A DNA stretch of 50,798 nucleotides from SM23-32 sp964434535. GTDB lineage: Bacteria; Planctomycetota; Brocadiia; SM23-32. The position numbers were made by a program, and so were the translations under genes. The notes beneath the pieces were generated by a model. The model made no database searches and had not been told where the DNA came from. It saw only the letters and a list, made by a program, of their open reading frames with translations. This document shows, in pieces, positions 14,944 through 23,351 of this stretch. The DNA lies in assembly GCA_964434535.1 (NCBI GenBank), contig CAYSWA010000015.1, positions 1 to 50,798 on the forward strand, in the 5' to 3' direction. Position 1 is the first letter of the stretch. The number at the start of each line of letters is the position of its first letter.

Positions 14944-16146
14944 ATGACCAGAAAGGTGCTGGTGGGCATGCTGCTGCTGGGGGCGCTCTTCATCTTCGGC
15001 CTGGCCACCTTCTACGTGGAGAACTGGCAGTTCTACCTGGGCAAGGGCTACCGGCTGGAGGCATACTTCCCCGTGGTGCACACGCTGGACGAGGGCGACC
15101 TGGTGCGCATGGCCGGCGTGGCCGTGGGGACGGTGGAGACGCTCCAGATCGACACCGAGGCCGGCGACGAGCTGCCGGTCAGGGCCGTGCTCTGGATACA
15201 GAACGACGTCCGGGTGCGCGCTGAAGACACGGCGGTAGTGCGCATGGCCGGCCTCTTCGGCGGCAACTACGTGGCCATCGACCGGGGCGCCCCCTCCGCG
15301 CCCGTCCTCGCCGACCGTGACCGCATTCGCCAGACCCAGGTGGCCCCCAGCATCACCCAGGCCGTCGAGCAAGCGAAAACCACCCTGTCCGAGATCAGCA
15401 CGGCGTTCGAAGATGTCAGCGCCATCACCAGGAACCTGCGCGAGGGCAAGGGCGCGCTGGGCCGCCTGGTGGCCGACGAAGAGATGGGCGCCAGGTTCGG
15501 GCAGATACTCGCCGACGTCGGCGAGGCCGCCGACGGCCTCAGGGTCGCCACGGATCGCATGGAGAAGGGCGAGGGTGTGCTGGGCAAGCTCCTCATGGAC
15601 GACCGGATGGCCGCCGACGTGGGCGCCCTGATCGGCGACGCCCGCGAGCTGGCCGAGAACCTGTACGAGTTCTCCGAGGAACTGGCCCGCGGCGAAGGCA
15701 CGCTGGGCAAGCTCATGTCCGACGACCAGCTCTACAGGAACCTGGACGAAGCAGTCGCCACCGTCCGGGACGTGGCTGCCTCCTTCCGCGAGGGCGACGG
15801 CCTGCTGCCCGGGCTGCTGGAGGACCCCAAGCTTGCCGACGACGTGCGGGCCCTGGCCGAGAACCTGCGCCAGATCTCCGACCGGCTGGCGACCGGTCAG
15901 AACACGCTCGGGAAGCTGCTCGAAGACGACGAGCTCTACAGCAAGCTGAACGCGTCGCTGGACGACCTCAACCAGTTCACCGCCGCCCTCGCTCAGGGCG
16001 AGGGCACCATCGGGAAGCTGGTCGTCAGCGATGAGACCTACAACAAGCTCAACCAGCTCGTCGAGAGCCTCCAGGGGCTGCTCGACGCCTACCGCGAGCA
16101 GTCGCCCGTCATCAGCTTCGCCGGCGCCGTCTTCGGCGCATTCTGA
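14944..16146 (+). CDS. mlaD: MCE-domain lipid transport protein MlaD
   Basis: 400 residues, longer than E. coli MlaD (about 183). One N-terminal membrane anchor (VLVGMLLLGALFIFGLATFY) leads into an MCE domain (about 35-120: 'YRLEAYFPVVHTLDEGDLVR', 'MAGVAVGTVETLQI', 'VAIDRG'). The long C-terminal region is helical and contains five copies of a roughly 46-residue unit marked by G-x-G-x-LG-K/R-L-x-x-D ('GKGALGRLVADEEM', 'GEGVLGKLLMDDRM', 'GEGTLGKLMSDDQL', 'GQNTLGKLLEDDEL', 'GEGTIGKLVVSDET'). This is common in MCE proteins of PVC and related phyla and may form a needle-like coil across the periplasm. It is followed by a small inverted-repeat element before mlaF. Confidence 0.9.
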   Translation: MTRKVLVGMLLLGALFIFGLATFYVENWQFYLGKGYRLEAYFPVVHTLDEGDLVRMAGVAVGTVETLQIDTEAGDELPVRAVLWIQNDVRVRAEDTAVVRMAGLFGGNYVAIDRGAPSAPVLADRDRIRQTQVAPSITQAVEQAKTTLSEISTAFEDVSAITRNLREGKGALGRLVADEEMGARFGQILADVGEAADGLRVATDRMEKGEGVLGKLLMDDRMAADVGALIGDARELAENLYEFSEELARGEGTLGKLMSDDQLYRNLDEAVATVRDVAASFREGDGLLPGLLEDPKLADDVRALAENLRQISDRLATGQNTLGKLLEDDELYSKLNASLDDLNQFTAALAQGEGTIGKLVVSDETYNKLNQLVESLQGLLDAYREQSPVISFAGAVFGAF

Positions 16147-16401
16147 GCCCGGGTGTTTCATGAAGATTCGGCGGCATATCTCACAAGTTCATGTTCACTG
16201 GTCACTTACACGCCCTTGCGTTGTTCGCGGCCAAAGACACACTGTACGGCACCGGCGAGGCAGGCTTGGCATCCAGGCGAGGCTGGAGGCCCGAGTCCCC
16301 GCAGGCGTATCAGGCGATACGCCGAGGACGACGAAGGCCGAAGCCGAAGCCCGGGGCCAAGACCGCCCGCCGGCCGGCGAAGGTTCATGAAATACCCGGG
16401 C
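16147..16401. mobile_element. MITE-like element inserted between mlaD and mlaF
   Basis: The mlaD-mlaF spacer is bounded by terminal inverted repeats: GCCCGGGTGTTTCATGAA (16147-16164) and TTCATGAAATACCCGGGC (16384-16401) pair at 17 of 18 positions. The match continues inward for about 11 more bases (8 of 11). The 255-bp interior has no convincing gene; short frames opening with FHEDSAAYLTSSCSLV look incidental. Removing the element leaves a spacer of about 20 nt with the mlaF ribosome site intact, as expected for an insertion into a tight operon. A target duplication is not clear (TGA on the left, CTAA on the right). I have the impression similar ends occur in other planctomycete genomes but cannot check it here. 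Confidence 0.65.
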
Positions 16402-16421
16402 TAACCCGGGGGGAGGCGGCC

Positions 16422-17195
16422 ATGATCGAAGTGCGCGACCTGGTGGCCACCTACGGGCAGAGCGTGGTGCTGGAGAACGTCTCCCTGCGGGTCGAGCCGC
16501 GCGAGATCATGGTCATCATGGGCCAGAGCGGCTGCGGGAAGTCCACACTGCTGAAGCACATGATCGGCCTGCTCAAGCCGGCCTCCGGCACCGTCACGAT
16601 CGGCGGGACCGACCTGACCACGATGTCGCACGCCGCCTACCGCGCCTTCAGCCGCTCCATGGGCGTGCTGTTCCAGAGCGGCGGCCTGTTCAACAGCATG
16701 ACCGTCGGCGACAACGTGGCCTTCCCCCTGCGCGAGCACACGCGCCTGGCCGAGCCCGTCATCGACATCGTGGTCAAGCTGAAGCTCCAGCAGGTCGGCC
16801 TGCCCGGCACCGAGGGCCTGATGCCGTCCGAGCTGAGCGGGGGCATGCGCAAGCGCGCCGGCCTGGCCCGCGCGCTGGCTCTGGACCCGAATATCCTGTT
16901 CCTGGATGAGCCGACCACCGGGCTCGACCCCATCATCGGCGCCGGCATCGACGAGCTCATCGTGCGTATCCGCGACATGTACAAGGCCACCATGGTCGTG
17001 GTGGCGCATGACATCGCCAGCAGCATGCGCATTGCGGACCGGATCGCCATCTTCCGGGACCGCCGGATCGTCGAGCTGGGCACTCCCGAGCAGATCCAGA
17101 CCAGCGACGACGACTTCGTGCAGCAGTTCCTGCATCGCCAGGCCGATGAGAGCGCGCGGCAGGACCGCGAGACGGCCGAATACCTTGAGCAGTAG
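16422..17195 (+). CDS. mlaF: Mla-type ABC transporter ATPase MlaF
   Basis: 257 residues from ATG 16422, placed by the GGGGGAGG ribosome site just upstream and by the normal N-terminus MIEVRDLVATYGQSVVLENV; longer frames run into the inserted element. It is the ATPase that powers the MlaE permease. Walker A GQSGCGKST, Q-loop 'VLFQSGGLFNSMTVGDNVAF', signature LSGGMRKRAGLARAL and Walker B ILFLDEPTTGLDP are all intact, as is the H-loop ('VVVAHD'). 'FPLREHTRL' and 'GGMRKRAG' are typical of MlaF rather than of other ABC subfamilies. Despite the intervening element it should still be read from the upstream mla transcript. It ends 9 nt from the convergent yihY gene. Confidence 0.95.
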   Translation: MIEVRDLVATYGQSVVLENVSLRVEPREIMVIMGQSGCGKSTLLKHMIGLLKPASGTVTIGGTDLTTMSHAAYRAFSRSMGVLFQSGGLFNSMTVGDNVAFPLREHTRLAEPVIDIVVKLKLQQVGLPGTEGLMPSELSGGMRKRAGLARALALDPNILFLDEPTTGLDPIIGAGIDELIVRIRDMYKATMVVVAHDIASSMRIADRIAIFRDRRIVELGTPEQIQTSDDDFVQQFLHRQADESARQDRETAEYLEQ

Positions 17196-17204
17196 CGCGG
17201 CCCG

Positions 17205-19490
17205 TCAGCCTTCGCCTTCGGCCTCCCCGCTCTGCCGCTCTGCCCGCCGCAGAAGCTCCCGGAAGGTCATCTCCTCCAGAGCCTCCTCCTGCGCCCGGAT
17301 CGAGGAGCGGAAGGCCGACTCCAGCACGTCCTCGTAGGGCCTGTCCTCGGGCCGCGGCGAGCGGGACTCCGCGCGGAACCGGTCGGTGATGCTCAGCACT
17401 TCGCTGAGGCCGAGCTTGGAGAGGTCGCGCGCCGGGTGGTAGCCTTCGTGCTCCTCGCCCACGGGCGTCAGCAGCCCGAGCCGCACCAGGCGCCCCGCCG
17501 CGTCCGCCGCCTCCTCGGGGGTCATCTGGAGCATCTCCGCCAGCTCGCCGGCGGTGATGGGCCTGCCGCTCTGCCAGAACTCCCGCGCCACGTACATCAT
17601 GATCCGCGCCGCCAGGTAGCGGTCGATGAACACCCCGGAGAGCCGCTGGAGCTTGTCATGGAACCTGAGCAGCCCCATGCTCTGGATCGTGAAGGAGACC
17701 TCGGCCCCGAACAGCACGATCAGCCACTGAAGCCAGATCCAGAGCAGAAAGATGGGCATCGCCCCCAGCGAGCCGTAGATCTTCTGGTACTTCACGGCGT
17801 TCATCACGTAGATGGTGAAGAGCGGGCGCGCCCCCTGAAGCAGGATCGCCGCCAGCAGCGCGCCCCAGGCCACGCTGCGGAACTTCACGTGCGTGTGCGG
17901 CAGGAACTTGTAGAGCGCCACCAGCACCAGCCACGTCATCAGCAGCGGCAGCACGTGCTCCCCCACCGCCGTGACCAGCCGCATCAGCAGCCCCACGATG
18001 GCCACGCCGCCCAGGTAGCCCTCGATGTAGCCGCCGAGCCGTTCCTGGAACCACAGCGACGCGCCGATCAGCGCCGGCCCGAGCCAGATCAGCGTGCAGT
18101 ACGAGGTGAACTTGATCCAGAACGGCCGGCGCTGCTCCACCTTCCAGATGTGGTTCAACGTCTTCTCGATGGTGCTCAGCAGCGACGTGGCCGTCACCAG
18201 CAGGAACAGGATGCCCACGATGCCGATCTCGGTCCGCCCGACCTTGTCGATGAACAGCCGGATGTGGTCGACCACGGCCATGCTCAGGCCCATGGCGGCC
18301 GCCGCCCGCTGCGTCTCCAGGGCGGTGCGGTAGGCGGCGAGGGCCTCCTCGCTGTGGCCGGCCGTCTCGTGGAGGCGGCCCAGCTCCTCGTAGACCTTGC
18401 CGGCCCGGCTGGAGTGCTCCAGCAGCGCGCCCGCCTCGGTCAGGTCCCTCAGGGCGGCCTCGAGGCGCGCCTGGGCCGCCTCAGGCGCCGGTTCCCGCAG
18501 CTCTTCGTACAGGGCGGCCGCCTCGCGGGCCCTGTCGTAGAGGACCTCTCCCAGGGCCTGCACCGCCCGGCCCTGCGCCCGCGCCATGGTCCGGAGCCCT
18601 TCCTCGTCCGCCGTCGGGGCGGCCGCCATCAGGGCGTCGCAGTAGGAGAGCAGCGCCGCGCGGTAGTGCTCCTCGGCGCCCGCCAGATCGTCACCCTGCG
18701 CGGCGGTCTGCGCCACGCTGGCGTAGACGTCCGCCATCGCCCTGCGCGTAAGCGCGGCCGGATAGCCGGCCGCCTCGGCGCGGGCGAATGCCTCCAGGGC
18801 GGCGGTCTGCTCCCCCCGCGCCGCCAGACGGCTGCCCTCCTCGTAGGCGTCTGCGGCCTGCTCGGGCCGTTCTGCCGCGGCGCCGCTCAGCGGCGGCCTC
18901 AGCCCCGCCGCATCGAAGTGGGCGGCCCTCGCCGGCGCCGGCGCCGCGCCGAACGCCTGCCGCAGGTCCGGCGCCGCCGCCAGGTAAAGGGTGCTCATCC
19001 CGCGGCGCACGGCGGCCGGGTCGGCCCCGGCCTCCAGCGCGGCCAGGTACAGCCGCACCGTGCGGCCCAGCTCGCGGTAGCGGGAGCGAGCGTCTGCCTC
19101 GGCCAGTAGCTCGGCCGGGGTGCGACCTTCAGCCGGGCCAAACGCTTCGGCCGGCCCGGCTTGTGGGGGCACGTCGATGTGCCGGGTCAGCAGCGGCGTG
19201 GCCAGGATGCTGTGGAAGATGGCGTCCTGCGCCCGGTTCTGCACGCCCTCCAGCGCGGCGAAACCCCGGAAGAACGAGAAGGCCACCGCGAACAGGGGCA
19301 CCAGCGAGAGCAGCGTGGTGAAGGTCAGCGCCGCCGCCTGCTGCGGGCAGCGGTTGCGCACCAGCTCGCGCAGGATGTAGAAGTAGAGGCGGACCTGGCC
19401 GCGGGCGAACCGGACCCACGCCGAGGGGTCGGCGGCGTCTTCCCAGCGGACCTCCTCCACCAGGTCGCGCAGCCTCTTCAGCAGCGACAT
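17205..19490 (-). CDS. YihY-family membrane protein with TPR-like insertion
   Basis: 761 residues, about twice the usual YihY length (290-420). The family hallmarks are split: TM1 with 'QQAAALTFTTLLSLVPLFAV' at about 50-75, then, only after residue ~405, 'GIVGILFLLVTATSLLSTIE', 'KTLNHIWKVEQRRPFW' and the remaining TM segments ending in 'LLWIWLQWLIVLFGAEVSF'. The extra ~300 residues in the first loop are Ala-rich helices with TPR-like units ('AADAYEEGSRLAARGEQTAA', 'KVYEELGRLHETAGHSEEAL'). By the usual topology this loop lies on the outer side of the inner membrane. The C-terminus (about 630-760) carries a winged-helix-like domain seen in long YihY proteins. The old name 'RNase BN' is a misannotation for this family. 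AAGGAGG precedes the ATG. Confidence 0.88.
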   Translation of the reverse strand: MSLLKRLRDLVEEVRWEDAADPSAWVRFARGQVRLYFYILRELVRNRCPQQAAALTFTTLLSLVPLFAVAFSFFRGFAALEGVQNRAQDAIFHSILATPLLTRHIDVPPQAGPAEAFGPAEGRTPAELLAEADARSRYRELGRTVRLYLAALEAGADPAAVRRGMSTLYLAAAPDLRQAFGAAPAPARAAHFDAAGLRPPLSGAAAERPEQAADAYEEGSRLAARGEQTAALEAFARAEAAGYPAALTRRAMADVYASVAQTAAQGDDLAGAEEHYRAALLSYCDALMAAAPTADEEGLRTMARAQGRAVQALGEVLYDRAREAAALYEELREPAPEAAQARLEAALRDLTEAGALLEHSSRAGKVYEELGRLHETAGHSEEALAAYRTALETQRAAAAMGLSMAVVDHIRLFIDKVGRTEIGIVGILFLLVTATSLLSTIEKTLNHIWKVEQRRPFWIKFTSYCTLIWLGPALIGASLWFQERLGGYIEGYLGGVAIVGLLMRLVTAVGEHVLPLLMTWLVLVALYKFLPHTHVKFRSVAWGALLAAILLQGARPLFTIYVMNAVKYQKIYGSLGAMPIFLLWIWLQWLIVLFGAEVSFTIQSMGLLRFHDKLQRLSGVFIDRYLAARIMMYVAREFWQSGRPITAGELAEMLQMTPEEAADAAGRLVRLGLLTPVGEEHEGYHPARDLSKLGLSEVLSITDRFRAESRSPRPEDRPYEDVLESAFRSSIRAQEEALEEMTFRELLRRAERQSGEAEGEG

Positions 19491-19524
19491 GCCGCCTCCT
19501 TCTCGTTGCGGGGGCCGGCCGGGT

Positions 19525-20727
19525 TCAGCTCGCCGAGGGGCAGTACGCGGGATCGGGCTCGGCGCGCACGTCCTGCTCCCTGCCTTCGGCCAGCGCCGCC
19601 ACCTCTTCCTTCAGGGCCGAGACGGCGTCGGCCCCGCTCACCAGCCCGAAGACGAGCGTCGCCTCGTGCGTGCCCTCCGGCTCCAGCCCGATCACCCGCG
19701 CTTGCGCCCGCTCGAATCCCCTGTGGTTGGGATAATCCGTGCCGGGCTCCAGCCCCGTGACGTAGCCGTCCGGCTCCGCCCCGGTGTTCTTCCAGATGGT
19801 GAAGGCCGGCAGCTCATCGACCGAGAACCGGATCGTGGCGGCATTCTGCTCCTCGGGGTCGACCAGGGCCACGGCAGTGCGGCCCTCTTCGTCTGCGTGC
19901 AGGCGGAGGAAGTAGCACTGCTCGGCGAAGCCGGCCTGCGGGGGCCCATAGAGGTCCCAGGAGTCCATGTCTTCGGCGGCGCGGGCGTCGCGCGGCACGG
20001 CGAGCCTGGCCGGCACCAGCGCCCGGGCGCCCTCCCCCAGCAGCGGGGGGCCGTAGTTGCAGTGGTAGAGCAGTTCCATCTCCGCCGGCGTGGCGCAGAG
20101 GTTGCGCACCACGTCGCGGATGGCGAACTGGCTCGCGCCGGGCAGCGTGGCCAGCGTCGAGGTCAGCCCCAGGGACGGGCCGAACATCTGCGTGTCGCGC
20201 AGCTCGCCCGTCACCGAGAGCTCGTAGGGCTCCTCCAGCTGCACGCGCACTAGCAGGCGCACGGCGGGCGTGTTGGCGATCGTGCCGTGCAGGGGCAGCA
20301 TCATGCGCGTCTCCTGGCCGGCCACCCCGGGGATCACGTCCTCGCCCGGCACCCCGTTGTAGCTGAGCCCGCAGCGGCAGATCAGCTCGTTGAAGCCCGC
20401 CAGCCAGCCGATGCCCCCGCCGGCCTGCTCCTCGACATAGGCCGGGTGGACGACCTGGCGCACGGGGCTGCTCCAGCCGAGTGTCATCTCGCCGGTGAAG
20501 GCCTCCAGCACGGCCATGCCCCGCGTGGGGACCACCAGCACGGTCATCTGCCCGTTGTCGATCTCGACCAGGCTCACCCCCTGCTGCTTGCCGCCGCGGA
20601 GGGCGAACTTGGCGATGCGCCACTCGGGCCCGTCGTAGCCGGGGAAGTTCTCGCTGCCGATCTCGTAGTCCTCGACGTCCAGGTTCCGCCAGCCGTCGGT
20701 GAGCACCTTCTCGAAGTAGTCCGCCAT
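19525..20727 (-). CDS. DUF4432 aldose-1-epimerase-like protein
   Basis: 400 residues of the DUF4432 family, galactose-mutarotase-like proteins with a large beta-sandwich. Typical blocks: 'GKQQGVSLVEIDNGQMTVLV' followed by 'PTRGMAVLEA', 'LGWSSPVRQVVHPAYVEEQA', 'GWLAGFNELICRCGLSYNG', 'LPLHGTIANTPA' with a conserved histidine, and 'LLYHCNYGPPLLGEGA'. Family members are thought to interconvert sugar anomers or epimers; the substrate is unknown. It starts 39 nt after the ubiB stop and ends 34 nt before yihY, so glycosyltransferase-ubiB-epimerase-yihY can be one transcript, though the functions do not obviously connect. GGAGGCGC precedes the ATG. Confidence 0.88.
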   Translation of the reverse strand: MADYFEKVLTDGWRNLDVEDYEIGSENFPGYDGPEWRIAKFALRGGKQQGVSLVEIDNGQMTVLVVPTRGMAVLEAFTGEMTLGWSSPVRQVVHPAYVEEQAGGGIGWLAGFNELICRCGLSYNGVPGEDVIPGVAGQETRMMLPLHGTIANTPAVRLLVRVQLEEPYELSVTGELRDTQMFGPSLGLTSTLATLPGASQFAIRDVVRNLCATPAEMELLYHCNYGPPLLGEGARALVPARLAVPRDARAAEDMDSWDLYGPPQAGFAEQCYFLRLHADEEGRTAVALVDPEEQNAATIRFSVDELPAFTIWKNTGAEPDGYVTGLEPGTDYPNHRGFERAQARVIGLEPEGTHEATLVFGLVSGADAVSALKEEVAALAEGREQDVRAEPDPAYCPSAS

Positions 20728-20766
20728 CTCTGTGCGCCTCCGTTGCGGTCTCGTGCCGTGCGTGGT

Positions 20767-22452
20767 TCAGATGCGGCGCGAACGCAGGATGCCGACGATC
20801 AGCCAGACCCCCAGGACGAACCCGAACAGCAGCCCCCCCAGCCCCAGCAGGCTCACCTCCCATCCGAAGATTCTGACCGGGCCGATCTTCGCGGCCAGCA
20901 GCGTGGAGGAGGCGATGATGATCGCCGCCAGGATGATGCTCAGCGAGAGGCGGTTGCCGGTCTGGTCCAGCTCGGTCAGGCCCTTCTCGAAGCCCTGGTG
21001 GCTGATGGTGAACTCGAACTGCCCGCGCTGGAGCTTCTGCAGGAAGCGGCGCAGCTCCCGCGGCGCGTCGCTCAGCAGCGTGCCCAGGTGGTAGGCCCCG
21101 GCCGTCAGGCCCCGGCGGATGCCCGACGGGCTCATCTTCTGGCGCATGAGCTTGCGCCCGTAGGGCTCGGCCAGCGAGGCGATGTCCAGGTTCGGGTCGA
21201 GCTGCGTGACCAGGCCGGTGATGGCGACCAGGGCGCGCCCCATGAGCACGAAGTCCCGGGGAACGCGCACGCGGTACTTCCGAATCACCTCCATCATGTC
21301 CTGGAAGGAGCCCTGGAAGTCGAGCTTCTCCAGCGGCACGCTGCTGTAGCGCTCCAGCAGGCCGACCATCTCCTCGCGCAGCTCGTCCACGTCGGCCTCA
21401 TCGGGCGGGCGGCCGATCTCGCTCATCACCTCGGCCACCAGCTCGAGCTGTCCGCCGCCGAGAGCGAGCAGGCATATGCCCAGGTCCCGTCGCAGGCGCG
21501 GCCCGACCCGGCCGACCAGGCCGAAGTCGAGCAGGGCCACCCGGTCGCTCCGGGTCAGCAGGATGTTGCCCGGGTGGGGATCGCCGTGGAAGACGCCGAG
21601 CGTGAAGAACTGCCGCAGGTAGACGTCCATGACGGTGCGCGCGATCTCGGCGGCCCGCCCGCCGAGGCCGCCCGCGCGCATCAGCTCGCTCAGATGGGTT
21701 CCCTCCAGCCGGCGCATGGTGAAGACGCGCTGGGTGGAGTAGTCCCAGTAGACCTGGGGTATCTGGATGCGCTCGTCGTCGCGGAACGCCTCGCGGAACC
21801 GGTGCGTGTAGGCCGCCTCGGCCAGGAAGTCGAGCTCCCGCCCGATGCCGCGCGCGAACTCGTCCACCAGCATCGGCAGGCGGAAGGGTTGGAACTCCTC
21901 GACGCGGTCGGCCTGCGCGGCCAGGAAACGGAGGATCGCCACGTCGTCCTCGATGATCCGCTCGATGCCGGGCCGCCGGACCTTGACCACCACCGGCGTG
22001 CCGTCGTGCAGCAGCGCCCCGTGCACCTGCGCGATCGAGCCGCTGGCGCGCGGCTCGTCGCCGAACTCCAGGAACACCTCGTCGGCCGGCACGCCGAGCT
22101 CCTCCTCGACGATCTGTCGCGCCACGTCGCCACTGAACGGGGCCACGTGGTGGTAGATGCGTTCCAGCTCGCGGATGTACTCGTCGGGCAGGATGTCCGG
22201 CCGGGTGGCGAGCATCTGGCCGAACTTCACGAACGTCGGCCCCAGCTCCTCCAGCACCGTGGCCAGCCGCGCGGGCAGGTCCTCCGGGCGCGTCTCGCGC
22301 AGCCGCCGGGGGATGCGGAGCCAGCCGGGCAGGTGCTCGTGCAGCTCCAGGCGGGCGAACGCGAACCCGAACCCGTGCGCGGCGCTCTTGCGCACGATGT
22401 GCGCCACGCGCCGCACTCGGCGGGGTCCTTTCAGCAGGTTCCCGATCCTCAT
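20767..22452 (-). CDS. ubiB: UbiB/ABC1 family atypical protein kinase-like ATPase
   Basis: 561 residues. UbiB/COQ8 proteins are membrane-bound atypical kinases that act as ATPases supporting quinone biosynthesis. Seen: the KxGQ-type motif 'LEELGPTFVKFGQMLATRPD', the A-rich loop region 'EPRASGSIAQVHGALL' (ASGSIAQVH), ATP lysine in 'VVVKVRRPG', catalytic 'FHGDPHPGNILLTRSD' and metal-binding 'VALLDFGLVGRVGPRL'. Two hydrophobic helices close the protein (about 500-555). The start ATG at 22452 overlaps the stop of the upstream glycosyltransferase (ATGA), so translation is coupled. Whether it serves ubiquinone or menaquinone cannot be told here. Confidence 0.93.
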   Translation of the reverse strand: MRIGNLLKGPRRVRRVAHIVRKSAAHGFGFAFARLELHEHLPGWLRIPRRLRETRPEDLPARLATVLEELGPTFVKFGQMLATRPDILPDEYIRELERIYHHVAPFSGDVARQIVEEELGVPADEVFLEFGDEPRASGSIAQVHGALLHDGTPVVVKVRRPGIERIIEDDVAILRFLAAQADRVEEFQPFRLPMLVDEFARGIGRELDFLAEAAYTHRFREAFRDDERIQIPQVYWDYSTQRVFTMRRLEGTHLSELMRAGGLGGRAAEIARTVMDVYLRQFFTLGVFHGDPHPGNILLTRSDRVALLDFGLVGRVGPRLRRDLGICLLALGGGQLELVAEVMSEIGRPPDEADVDELREEMVGLLERYSSVPLEKLDFQGSFQDMMEVIRKYRVRVPRDFVLMGRALVAITGLVTQLDPNLDIASLAEPYGRKLMRQKMSPSGIRRGLTAGAYHLGTLLSDAPRELRRFLQKLQRGQFEFTISHQGFEKGLTELDQTGNRLSLSIILAAIIIASSTLLAAKIGPVRIFGWEVSLLGLGGLLFGFVLGVWLIVGILRSRRI

Positions 22453-23246
22453 GATCCGTCCCCGCCCCCTTCCTGCGGCGGCCGGCCATGCTCCAGCTCC
22501 CAGAGCCGCACGCCCCTGACGAACCGATGATACGCCGTCCCGGCCGCCACGGCGAGCCCCGGCACCCCGTCCCGGAAACCCGCCTTGAGCACGTAGCTCT
22601 TCAGGAAGGCCAGCGGCGGCTCGCAGGCGAGCCTGAGCGCCGAGGCCCGCTTGCCCTGATCGAAGCGCCCGCGGGCGGCGATGTCGGCGAAGGCGGCCGA
22701 GCGCTCGGCGTACTCCCGGATGCCGCCCGGGAAGCTCAGGTGCAGGATATCGCCCTCGAGCCGGCGCACCGGGCCGTCCACGACCGCCTCGGGATGGGGC
22801 TCCTGCCCAACGATCCCCCCGGCGGCGCGACGCATCAGGCGCACCTTGCGCTGGGGATACCAGCCGCCATGGGTGATCCACCGGTCCAGGAAGTAGGTCT
22901 TGCGCGGCAGAGCGAAACCGTCGCATCCCGGCCCGCCGGGGGCAGAGAGCTCGCGATGTATCTGCTCGGTCGCCCGCGGGCTGAGCCGCTCGTCGGCGTC
23001 GAGCCACAGCACCCAGTCGCCGGTGGTCTGCTCGAAGGCGAAGCGCGTCTGGGCGACGTGGCCGGCGAACTCCCGCTGGATGATGCGATCGGTGTAGCGC
23101 CCGGCGACCGCCGTCGTCTCGTCCTCGCTGAACGAGTCGACCACGATCAGCTCGTCCGCCCAGGCCATGCTCTCCAGGCAGTCGCCGATGAAGTCTTCCT
23201 CGTTGTAGGCGATCACGAAGCCGGAGACGCTCTTGCCGCCGATCAT
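22449..23246 (-). CDS. WaaE-like family 2 glycosyltransferase
   Basis: 265 residues of a GT2 family close to WaaE/KdtX, cytoplasmic enzymes that add glucose to the inner core of LPS. The GT-A fold signatures are in place: 'VSGFVIAYNEEDFIGDCLES', 'MAWADELIVVDSFSEDETTA', and the metal-binding DxD in 'WVLWLDADERLS'. Downstream 'YPQRKVRLMRR' and 'EPHPEAVV' match the family's acceptor region. It fits with lptD and the other outer-membrane genes in suggesting LPS synthesis; the exact donor and acceptor are inferred. It has its own promoter and a GGGGGCG ribosome site. Confidence 0.88.
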   Translation of the reverse strand: MIGGKSVSGFVIAYNEEDFIGDCLESMAWADELIVVDSFSEDETTAVAGRYTDRIIQREFAGHVAQTRFAFEQTTGDWVLWLDADERLSPRATEQIHRELSAPGGPGCDGFALPRKTYFLDRWITHGGWYPQRKVRLMRRAAGGIVGQEPHPEAVVDGPVRRLEGDILHLSFPGGIREYAERSAAFADIAARGRFDQGKRASALRLACEPPLAFLKSYVLKAGFRDGVPGLAVAAGTAYHRFVRGVRLWELEHGRPPQEGGGDGS

Positions 23247-23293
23247 CGCCCTTGCCGCCCCCGAGGTGGTTGGAAGCCCGTTTCCGCGGGGCC

Positions 23294-23323
23294 ATTAGAG
23301 CACAGGCTCGGGCGGCACTGCAA
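23294..23323 (-). promoter_or_regulatory. Sigma70 promoter of the GT2-ubiB transcript
   Basis: Minus strand TTGCAG (23318-23323), 18 nt, TCTAAT (23294-23299), about 50 nt before the glycosyltransferase ATG. Confidence 0.5.
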
Positions 23324-23351
23324 GCAAGGCAGGCGCGCCGCCGCAGCGCAG

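Noticed and set aside
16153..16404. Small protein inside the mlaD-mlaF element
   Set aside because: Composition changes to Arg/Pro-rich nonsense, no ribosome site, and the frame begins inside a terminal inverted repeat.
17205..19490. Ribonuclease BN
   Set aside because: The YihY family was misnamed; it is an integral membrane family without the metallo-beta-lactamase fold of the true RNase BN/Z.
20287..22530. Long plus-strand frame over ubiB and DUF4432
   Set aside because: Low-complexity His/Gln/Ala composition; both genes on the other strand have full family motifs.
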